In this document: piece after piece, positions 45,501-57,500 of the stretch
Layout of the letters: each line of letters begins with the position of its first letter
How positions within the stretch are numbered: the stretch's first letter is position 1
DNA from: Anticarsia gemmatalis
Lineage: Eukaryota; Arthropoda; Insecta; Lepidoptera; Erebidae
NCBI RefSeq assembly: GCF_050436995.1
Contig: NC_134765.1
Coordinates: 10,257,501 to 10,321,500 of the forward strand
Direction: 5' to 3'
Length of the DNA: 64,000 nt
The notes under the pieces: model-generated
The model's input: the letters and a program-made list of their open reading frames with translations, nothing else
What the model was told of the DNA's origin: nothing
Database searches by the model: none
Made by a program: the position numbers and the translations under genes

Positions 45501-48500
45501 ACTTATGTGACACAGTTTTTATGATGCAATAAATATGTGTCTATATCTAGGTTCACTCTCTATTCAATCACTCTCATAGGAACTCTCTAATTCTGGGCAA
45601 TCACTGAAAAATCCTGAACAGAAAATCTCAAAAATTATTTGGCTCGACCTAAGATACCGGCCCGGAGATCTTTGCGCGGCAGACGCATACACTACCAACC
45701 GCGAAAGGAATCTACGTACGCTCGACCGACGTATGTGACCACCGCGAAATCGAAATCTTTCTAGTTCATAAACACGTAATTCATGCCAATACCAAATTAA
45801 TCTAATAATTTCTAATCACAAAACTTCAAACGATGTCGCCGCCTCGAACGCAATACAAACACGACACAAACATTTGTATCACGATACAAACAGTTTCCAA
45901 ACTGTCTGTAAATATTACACGAACTGTCTGTAACTATTACACGAACTAAATAAAATAAAACTACATTTTTGTATACTTTTTCTATCTATTGCATGATGCG
46001 ATGCAATCTAAAACCTTTTATATAATATGACTAATACATTTTATATTAAAACGTAATAATCTTCCGTTCTGTGATGTGTAGTGTGTATGACTGCTTATCG
46101 TGAGGGCTTGGGTTTGATTTCCTGGTCGCTCAAAATGGTACTGAGTTTTAGGAGCTTTCTTGCAATATTCTCAGTCGTAGCCTGGATTTTGGTAACGTGC
46201 CCAGTGTAGAAAAGACTCGCCCCCTATTGCATGGACCTAACAATTAAAATTGTGAAAATTTCAGTACCCAGCCTTCGGCTATAACAGATGTGAAGTTTTA
46301 TTATAAAAAATAATAGGTGTTAACACAGTCGGTTATCCAATAAATATATACAAATATTACCAATAGCTGTTTAATAAGTAATAGATCAGGTAGCTAGGTG
46401 CTTTCTACGGGGTCGTTGACCGCGCGAAAGTCGCTGCCACGGCTATGATACAACTGTGCGGTGACTCCATGTGACGAGACGTCGCATTTTGACGTTTTGC
46501 AATCGATATAACAGCCAATTAATTCGCGTTACATGCCGTCGAAATTGTCTTTAATAATGTTGGTACAAAAGACATCAACGCGCTCGTCCGAACGGAACGT
46601 TAATTTTAGTATGCTACTTATTGTGACTAATGCCAGTATTAAACAAATTTTTAATGTTTTCAATGCTTTAATTATAGGTTTTGTTATATATTCTATAATT
46701 TTATTACTTTGTAAACTATTATCAAGTTCAGCAGACAGCTTAAAAATCATTCTGCTTTTTTCCTTTACAATTAAAACTACTTTTTAAAACATTGTTTGTA
46801 AATATTGTATTGAAAACCATACTAAACAGAGTAACGGTACAGTTTTCAACGCTCTAATGTTCTAAAACTGTAAATGAAACCATTACAGCTGTGTCAATAC
46901 TATGTCTTGAAGACGGACATATTGTTCACAAAGGACTAGTTACTGCCTGCCACAACGTCCGCGTGCAAAGATTTACCGAGACAACAAGTATCTTATGTGT
47001 TCATTCAGGTTATAAATGATGTATGTACCCAATTTTATTAAAATCAGTTAAGTATTTTTGCGTAAAGTATTCACAAATAGACCATCATCACAAACTTTAG
47101 TATTTATAATATTACTAGCTGACCCGCGCAAATTCGCTTGCGGCACATAAGAGAGAATGGGTCAAAATTTTCCCCGTTCTTGTAACATGTTTTACTGGTA
47201 CTCTGCTCCTATTGGTCGTAGCGTGATGATATGTAGCCTATAACCTTCCTCGATAAATTGGCTATCTAACACTGAAAGAATTTCTCAAATCGTACCCGTA
47301 AGTCCTGAGATTAGCGCGTTCAAACAAACAAACAAACTCTTCAGCTTTATAATATTAGTATAGATTATTGCGAGAAATAAAATCAAACTTTAGTATTTAT
47401 AATATTAGTGGGACTTTTGTGTCTGTCAGTTATAATCGATTTCTCGATAGTGTTAAGTGATAACAGTCAGTGTGGTATCAAATAATGACCCCTCTTAAAG
47501 AAGCAACGAGAATATTGCTTAGCATAAAGGCTAATCTAGTATATAACAACACGCCTGGTATACCCGAAGGTGTAAGCACAGCTGCAAATATACATCCACG
47601 TTATATATCAATATTAGTTTCATGTTATAAGCAGCGAGGCAATTGTTATAGAAGTCAGTATCATCCTCTGCTTATTCTCTTAGTAACTAGTCGTGATATT
47701 ATGTACGTATGTGAAGAGCGTGCCTGTAACTCTTCATGTAAATTCACTTTCAGCGAGCGTGTGGCATGTGATGTTTTCACCGAGGCACGGATCTTCAATA
47801 AATAATAGTCAACTATTATACTAACTAACTAACTGACTAACTAATAACACTAATAACATGGTATGTGAGTTATTGCGTCTAATGTCATATTACATTGAGA
47901 TAAGATCACGTAAGCGCGTTAGTGTTAATTGTAACTACAAATCATAATGAAAATGTCGCACCCCCGGTGCAATAATGTCACTTTTGTAAAAAAATGCAAA
48001 AATGAGTTACTTATGTAGTAATTGATTTAAAGCACTACTACTGTATTACTATTATCATTATATAGGCAAAAGTAAAGTTAAAAGTATTCGCTGATGTATT
48101 CATCTTATCAATATCACATAAAGTTATTGTTGTGGGAGGTGTCAAAGTTTAAAATGCTTCTCCTGAAAAACTACATTTTTGCATAAGTGACAGTGTTGCA
48201 CCGTAAGTACGATGTGTCTTTAATCATAACTAAATAGTTAACTATTATTAGTTACTAGCTGACCCGCGCAACTTCGCTTGCGTCACATATGAGAACTGGT
48301 CAATATTTTTCCCGTTTTTGTAACATTTTTTACTGGTATTCTGCTCCTATTAGTCGTAGCGTGATGATATATAGCCTAAAGCCTTCCTCGATAAATGGGC
48401 TATCTAACAGTGATTTCGAATTTCGAATCGGACAAGTAGTTCCCGAGATAAGCGCGTTCAAACAAACAAACTCTTCAGCTTTATAATATTAGTATAGAAT

Positions 48501-51500
48501 AGTATAGATAGCCTTCCTCAATAAAAGGACTTCAACGCAAAAATATTTTTTCAAATAAAATCAGTTGTCCCTGAGTTCAGCGCGTTCAAATAAACAAACT
48601 TTTAGCTTTATATTATTAAGATAGATTACAAATAAAGTAACTAAGAGTTATGACATCGCTGTGGCTCGATTTTTCATGCAATTTTCATTATTATTTTACA
48701 TAATTACATTAATTTCAGCGTTAAATTATCGGAGGTTAGAACAATATTTCTCCCTTGTGTTAACTGTGATGTGTCAGTACATAAAATCTAGTTAAGTTTT
48801 TCTTCACTATGCTAAACTACTCGAAGTATTGCAACTTCACTTAACAAAAAGCTTTTGTTCTATAATTGCATTCATTTTAATTCGACGTACTTACAAAGTA
48901 GTTATTGTTTAATTTTATAACGTGTATTGGCATAATAAATAAAAAATTAACCCTTTATGTTGATAAATAAACTTTGTAGGTATATCAAACGAAACGCCCA
49001 AACTACTCAAATATGAAGATTGTAATATAATTGGCCATCGTAATCGAACTGGTGACCGCGCGGCGTCGTCACGTCTGCAGGACTTTCTCCCATGCTTGCC
49101 CCTCTCCCCCCGCCCCCTTCCGGCCGTCTCCCCCCTCCCCCCGGGGCATGAGTCGCGAGATTACGCGACATTGAATGATAGAGGTTGAATAATCGGTTAT
49201 AGCGATGTGCTTTTAACTTTTTGGTTTTTGTATGGTTAGATAGATATTTATATAAAATCTGCTTAGTTTAATAGAAATAGGTTTTAAAATCAACAATTTC
49301 TTGTGCGAATGTGATGCTTTGGGAAAGAATGGATCTTCTAGGAAGCGGTTACCCTAAACCAGAAGACTACAGGCTACTACCGATTAGAAATCTCGACAGA
49401 AACCTAGCGACCTTGTCTCTGCCTAGTCCGAAAGTAATTAATACGATAACCATTATAATATTTTTTAATACAGACGGAATTGTGTAGAGAATACTTACGT
49501 GACAATCAACTAGCTATAACAAATCAATAAGAATTTCTTTCTTAACCCTATTAACTGCGACAGTATGACTCAATGTATAGCGAAGTGAAATGTCACAGCA
49601 GTTTCGAATGAATCATATACTACACAAACGTCATATGACACATATTACTGTACTACATAGATTTATCCGTCGGTTAACAATCTATTAGTTGTGGGCATTT
49701 CACAATAAAATTGTAAGTTTAATCTTATCTATGTTTGTTTGTCTGTAACATTTTAATGGCTAAATTAATTGCCTTTTTTTAAGAAGGTAACTGTCGCACT
49801 GAGAAATACTATTGTCTTGAGACTTTTACAAACACACACACAACGGACACAAAGTACAAACAGACACAATACAAATATTTGTGGATCGTACTAATATTTG
49901 TTCTGTGCGCAAATCGAACAACGAACTGCCGCCGCCCTGGTAGCGGCGTGGCGACCACGTTAACCACTACGCCATTAAAGTCGACGAGGAATTATTGATT
50001 TGTTTGACAGACAGAGAAAGAACCGCTTGAACCGTTGCCGTTGGCAAAATCTGTCTTTAACCGAAATTGAAGGCTTACTGGCTATTGAACGTTACTTAAA
50101 ACATCTAATATAATTATATTATGTTACTACATATATCAGTTGGGTATACAAACAATTGTTTAATGTAGTAACCAATCTCACGAGATTTGCATGCTGTGGT
50201 GACTGATTACGTGACGTAATAAAATTAATAAGATATATATTTTCCTGCTTTAATGTCCCAAATGAGATAGATTTCTAGTAATTCTTTGATGATAAATATA
50301 GCATTCTGACTCAGTAGGATGTATTCGGTGACTGTTGAGGAAAAATTGTATAACCTAGATACTTATCTTGTTAGTAATAGTTTGTTAAAATACATCCGCG
50401 ATTCAGTTGTAGAGGTTACCAGGCTGCTACCACTGCGGAAGTTGTGGGTTTTATTCCCAGACAAAAATAGTTCTAGAGTCTAAAAATGCTTGTTACTTTA
50501 ATGACAATAATAAGAGCACCTGGGTAACCTAATTTGATTGCCGATTTTTTATTTTCAGAGGGTAACTTAATTCTTCGCATTCAGTGCCCCTGACGCGTCT
50601 GTGCGTTTCGTAATGCAAGACTAGGTGCCCCTAAAATCCACTGAGCAGAGAACGTATTAAAACTATTTTGCTTTATACCCAATGATGAATGCAAACTGAT
50701 ACTATACCTTCGCTATTTTACTAACAGTCTTGTTCTGATGATAATTATCATCTATACTAATATTATAAAGCTGAAGAATTTGTTTGTTTGATTGTTTGTT
50801 TGTTTGTTTGTTTGTTTGTTTGAACGCGCTAATCTCAGGAACTACTGGTCCGATTTGAAAAATTCTTTCAGTGTTAGATAGCCCATTTATTGAGGAAGGT
50901 TATAGGCTATATACCATCACGCTACTACCAATAGGAGCAGAGTACCAGTGAAAAATGTTACAAAAACGGGGAAAATTTTGACCCATTCTCTCTTATGTGA
51001 CGCAAGCGAAGTTGCGCGAGTCAGCTAGTAAAAAATATTTGTTCAAACCATGTTCATTTCTATCTAGGTAGCCAGTCCGTACCTAGAAGGCACTTAAGGC
51101 AAGATATTGGCACAGGCCTTTAAAATTAAGCTCAATATATTTAGTAGGTAGAGAAACTAGCGCAAGAATGCGATAAACCTAGTAACACTCATTCAAAGTG
51201 AACTGTAACATTACGCGCTGTTATTATTACATTGTAACAGAACTTACATTTACTATGAACGTGTTATTATACCCGTAGTAATATGGTCTTGAGACTAGAA
51301 TACTTTGTATTACAAAAACTATAAAAATTAAAAATGTTTTACTGTTCAACTGAAACAGTTGTTGAAACAAAACTAAAACAGAGTTGGTTAAGGCTCGAAA
51401 TATACCTTTTTTTCCAAGTTTTAATGTCTGCAAGTAATTTTGAAATTATTTTTTATTTATCGCTCTAACGCTAAAGGAGAGATTTACCTAATAATGGTAA

Positions 51501-54500
51501 TGATAGCAAAATGGGGAAACATCAGGAAAGCCATATATGAATCGTTTAACCAAGTTTGGACTTATATAAAAATATTGAGAGGCAATCAAACACGAGAAAA
51601 GAACTGGAAACCTCGTGATCAGTATTCACATTCATTAATACTTAGACTGCCTTAATTTTCTTAACTTTACATTATACTAGCTGACTCGTGCAACTTCGCT
51701 TGCGTCACCTAAGAGAATGAGTCAACGTTTTCCCCATTTTTGTAACATTTTTAAATGCTACTCTGCTCCTATTGGTCGTAGCGTGATGATATATAGCCTA
51801 TAGCCTTCCTCGATAAATGGGCTATCTAACACTGAAATAATTTTTCAAATCGGACCAGTAGTTCCTGAGATTAGCGCGTTCAAACAAACAAACTCTTCAG
51901 CTTTATAATATTAGTATAGACTAGCTGACCCGCGTAACTTCGCTTGCGTCACATAAGAGAGAATGGGTCAAATTTTTCCCCGTTTTTGTAACATTTTTCA
52001 CTGGTACTCTGCTCCCATTAGTAGTAGCGTGATGATATATAACCTATAACCTTCCTCGATAAATGGGCTATTTAACACTGAAAGAATTTTTCAAATCGGA
52101 CCAGTAGTTCCTGAGATTAGCGCGTTCAAACAAACAAACAATCAAGCAAACAAACTCTTCAGCTTTATAATATTAGTATAGATTGAGAGGCAATCCAACA
52201 CGAGAAAAGAACTGGAAACCTCGTGATCAGTATTCACATACATTAATGCCTTAATTTTCTTAACTTTACATTATATATGTACACTGGTGTTCCTCACAAT
52301 CTAACACTATCAGTGATAAGGCGCGTGGCGCGTGCAGTGCGCGTTTAACGGCGCGCGCACCGTTACCTCGCCCCATATACCATATGCCACATATAGCCGT
52401 GTGATACTTCACGCACATCTATTACTGTGTGAAACATACAATATGATACAAATTAAAAGAATATAAGCTTTAATATATCCTTTAATAAAACGTATATTGT
52501 ATTAAAGTACCTTATTATTAATACGAGAAATTGTATCGAAATTTTGTGTTTAAATTGTTTTCGAATGGTGACCAAAATTTAAACACTTTATGGTATTCAA
52601 TATTACTTTAAGTATAGCGTATTTAAGTTTTTTATCACTACATAAAATAAAGCAATGTCGCTTCCCGCGTCCATCCCTATGTCTGTATTGTCAGATCTTT
52701 AAAACTCATATACAGGGTGATTCAAGAGGAAGGTTTATGTAAAAGTTGTAAAGGTTATTTTGTTAGAAACCGGGGCGAGCCGCTAGTACACTAAAATTTA
52801 AAGATAACGATATCATTGTCATTCACAATGTTTCACTTCTTTCAGACAAATAACATTAGCCCTGATAACGGAAGGAATCATAAGTGTGACTACATTTTTT
52901 AACACATTACTGTTCCACTGCTGGGAAAGGGTCTTCTCCTCGAATGGGAGGGGTTAGGTCTTGAGTCCACCACTCTGGTAATTAAATGCGGATTGGGAAC
53001 ATTGCAAGCCTTCAAAAAATGGGCTTAACAATTTTTGGAAACAGCATATAAAAGTGTTTAATGTACTTACTGACCTTCAATTACAAATTACAAAAAACTA
53101 ATTTAATGTATAACAAACCACAGACAAACTGTAAAAAAATATGAAATTGCAAAAAGCGAGAAAGACTTTGGAATGTGACAAGTCTTTGAAAGTAACAATA
53201 TTATTATTATCTATCCTTCATTTATCGCCCAAATCATTGCCACTCTAGGTCAGATGATCTAACCACAAAATAAAAGCATCAACAATGTTTCCGTCAACAC
53301 AAAACGATGAACACGAAACTTTGCACAGTGAATGAACAATTGGACATACTTTCAGCTTCCGTGACACCTTGAGTGCACGATTTTTGTTCATATTTGTATT
53401 ATTACACGCGAATTTTGTGAGTAGATAGTAGTGGTTTTAATTGTTAAGGAAGGTCGTGGGAATTCTAACTTATTATAGTTAACTGCTGTAGTAGGAAGCA
53501 AACAGAATGTAGACACTTAGTAGAGGGCCGGGAAACACTATTTATTAAGATTTAAATTCATATTTTTTTGTTTTTCCAATTTAGCTCTATCAATGAAGCC
53601 AAAGTCAGCTACATAAGCCTACGGGTCGATAATGATGGCACCAAATAGCCTATTAGCAAGAATACTAAGCAGATTTCAAACGATCGGGTCATTCTATTCT
53701 ACAGCCAAAAAAGTGTGCACTGAGTATAAAAATTAATTGCATTGCTTCTGAAGTTTCCTTGATGGTTTTTATGGCGGACATGCACCTCTAATATAATAAG
53801 CTAGACCAGAAATAAAATAAAAATATAAATAGTGTTTTAAAAAAATATATTATATGGCTTTCGTCATGTTCTGTTATCTGTGGAATTTACACTTTATTGA
53901 CTTTAGACGTTATAATAAAATACAATTAGTTAACAAAACCACCTATTTTTCCATTAGTCTAGTTACAAGTATAGTCCTATTTATGGTGTGGGAAGCAAAT
54001 TACATTCAGTTTATTATATTCGTCACTACACTTAATTCTATTTGTGTTACAAAATCATCATCACTTCTGTTATCAAGTAGAAATTGAAGAAGTATCGAGC
54101 AACATTCGTTTTATTCGGGTGATTTTTATAATATTGCAACACCACTCAAATGTCAGTTGCATGCCGGTTTCAAAGTGGAAAAAGTTTGATTATTTTTTTT
54201 GTGAAAAACTGTTTTGATTGGTATTTTTGTGCTGAAAAAGTTCGTACATCACATCTGTTTATGCTGTACTAAGGTAAGACATTATTATAAAGTCATGAAA
54301 CTAATTACACTGTACGTATTGCAATGTTAGTTCTACAGTTAAATGCAAAAGCAAGTCTGAACTTGAACACAAAAAAAATATAGCCGCTTATATTAAAGTT
54401 CGTCATTTCTGTGATCATCACGTCTGTTATCAATGTGATCACAGATGTGACGTAAGATCACCGAAGTGACGAAATTTTAGTTTATTTATGGTTTAATGTA

Positions 54501-57500
54501 GTAATTTTTTTATAAATCGGTACATTAATAATTCAAACTGCTTTTGGTGATATGTATTTTAAAAAAATGTTATTAAGATTAAAGTAAAAAATTTATATTA
54601 TATTTCTAAATAAAAAAAGTGTAATAACTAATTGATCCAATTAAAAATGAGAGTAGAATATTGTTTTTTTTTAAATCTTCTCTTATTTTTAATTAAATAA
54701 AAAATAACAGGCATTATTATTTCGTCTAAGTACAGTACAAGTAACTTTTTTATTTTAGCTATACCTGCAACATGGCACCGAGCATACGACAAACATCGAA
54801 AAAAGGCAACCAGTTAGAACTCAAAAAGCGTCAGAAACGTAAAGAACAAGTGAAAATGGCAATGAGACGACACCGACAGAAGTTAACAGAAGAACAGCTA
54901 GAAGAAAGAAGAAGGAAGGACAGAGAAAGATACCAACGGAAAAAGGAACAGGGAGAGGTAAAATCTATTCATGAATTTACTCCTCGTGCTCAGAAAATGA
55001 TTAGGAAACAGTGGAAGCAAAGGTCCAAAAAATATCGAGACAATAAAAAAGCATTACAACGCATTCGTCAACAAACTGAAAATTTTATTGAGACTGATAC
55101 TCCACCCAGCAGTCCCGTAACGTCCAACTCTAGGTCAAGAACAGAATCTGGTAGGAAAATCGCTAAAAGGAATAGAAAGTATCTAAAGCTGGAGAATAGT
55201 ATATTGAAAGAAAAATTGCGTCTTTTAGAAAATAGAGTAAAAAAATATAAAATGCGTTATAACAGAGCTATTAGAAGACAAGAAAGAGGTCATGTTCCAT
55301 GTAACAAGAAAAGTAGAGTAAATGAAGTGAAGCAAGAGATTATAAAATTTTTAGAAAAGGATGAATGTAGCAGATTGACAGCAGGAACCAAAGAAACGAT
55401 TACAAGAAAGAAAGTTAAGAAACAAATACGCTTACTGAATGATTCACTGCTCAATTTATATGCACGATTCAAAACTACTATAAACCGTAAAATATCTTAT
55501 TCTCTGTTTTGTCGCTATCGCCCTTTTTGGATAATTTCTCCCAACGCAAAACAGCGAGACACGTGTCTATGCATTCATCACGCAAACATGGAACTTATAA
55601 CATCAGCATTAAAAACTGCTAACATAATTACAGAAGGTACTCCTGTAGGTCTTGTGAAAACAATCTGTTGTGAAGGAAAATTGAAAGAAGAATGTTTGCT
55701 TCGAAAGTGTAACGACTGCAGAGAAAAGAAAATTAATTTTAATCTCAATGATAATAACATTCCAATATCGTATTTTAGATGGATCACAAAGAAATTTCCA
55801 GTGTCTATAAAAGGAGCGGAAAAATTGTGTCAAAAGACCATCAAAGAAAAGGTTTTGAGTTCGAGAAGAGATTTAGTTGATCAATTGCTTTTAAAAATAC
55901 CATCATTCATGAATCACTTAAATAACATTTACCATCAATACCAAGCAATCAACCATGCAAAGAGAAGGGTCGATCCAGAAACAGCGCTGTTACACATAGA
56001 TTTTGCTGAAAATTATATTTGTAAATATGCTGAAGAAGTACAAGCAGTTCATTTCGGGGCATCTAAGCCTCAAATATCCCTCCATACAGCAGTTTTATAC
56101 CATTCTGGAGAGGATGATTCAATAATTACTCCGTTTTGCACAATTTCTGAAAATCTTAGGCATGACCCAGTTTTTATTTGTAATCATTTGATTCCAATTT
56201 TGAATATTATTAAAACCTTACACCCTAATTTAAAGACGATGCACTTTGTAAGTGATGGACCTTCTTCTCAGTATCGTAACAAATCCATGTTCTTTCTAAT
56301 GGCCAATTTTCTTGCCGTGAATTTAAATGTTCAGAATCTAATCTGGCATTATAATGAAGCTGGACATGGCAAAGGATCACCGGATGAAATCGGTGCAACA
56401 GTAAAACGAACGGCAGATCAGTCAGTAGCTAGGGGAAGGGATGTAGCAAACTTCCAACAGTTGATTCGTTGTTTGGAAGAAAATTGTAATGGTGTACAAA
56501 TTATACCAATAGACGAAGATAATGTGGAAACAATAGAGAACTTATTGGCAAAAAGCTTAACACCGCCATTTAAAGGCACTCTTAATGTTCATCAAGTGAC
56601 TTGGAGCAAAGACAGCCCGGGTCTTTTGCATGCACGGAAACTTAGCTGTACCGATTGTCGCCCAGAGCAAATTTGTTCTCATTATGAAATGGGTGTAATT
56701 AATACAGAACATAGTCAAATTGATCGAAATCATTCCCCTGCTACTTTCTCATCACATAACCAAATGGATCCAATCATTTCCGAAGAGCCCGGTCCATCAG
56801 GACTTGTTTCACGTACAGGAAGTGAATCTCCAGCACGCTGCCTAGATTCTGACGACGAAGATGGGATAATGCTCTCCATTCCAACAAAACGCAGTAGTAA
56901 CTTCTACTTCAAATCTGGCAATAGTTCTTCTTCTGCAGACAATTCTAACGAAGAAATTAAGAAGAAACAGTTCATTGACAAGGTGTTTAATGAGGCTTCA
57001 GAGTTTACAAAAAAATGTCGTTTCTTTGATGTTTCTGCATCCGATTCTTCTGATGAAGATATATTTTAAAATGACGGAAAAAGAGTTTACAGTCTGACTA
57101 ATTAATTATTATTATATACACATTTTTGTAACTAGTTAGTGATTATTCCAAGCAAATATTAAGTCTTTAAAAAGTTTTTTTAATGGATCTCAATTAAGGA
57201 TATTTTTTAAGTTTGTTTTCATGGATCTCAATGTAAGGTAGCTATTTGTTAGAAGGTGACGATGTCACGAAGTCACTTCTGTGATCATATTTATAGATTT
57301 TTTTGTTGTTGTTATTGATTGAGTTCAAAAGTAATCAAGACACTGATTCTATTAGTAACAATGTTGGTTTTGAATTGTCTCATGTATCAGATTTTTATCT
57401 GTTATTATACCAGAATTATATAGAATATCATCATTTCTGTTATCTATTGCGTCATTTCTGTTATCGTTCTTTTTTAGTTTATGATCATTTTCTCGTGATT

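Larger units (their letters stand above)
53862..57465. repeat. Array of a 15-bp motif on both sides of the transposase-like gene
   Basis: The consensus is RTCAYTTCTGTKATC. Copies: 53862-53877 (GTCATGTTCTGTTATC), 54060-54074, 54249-54262 (partial), 54402-54416, 54418-54431, 54437-54451 (complement), 54456-54470 (complement), 57272-57286, 57430-57444, 57451-57465. They lie in both orientations, tightest at 54402-54470. Subterminal motif arrays of this kind are transposase-binding sites in several DNA transposons. They could also be binding sites for a host factor in the gene's promoter and intron. No terminal inverted repeat was identified. Confidence 0.75.

Noticed and set aside
47470..47805. 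111-codon open frame in Masquerade intron 1
   Set aside because: No domain, promoter or splice context was found, and it overlaps the margin of a repeat. The length is compatible with chance.
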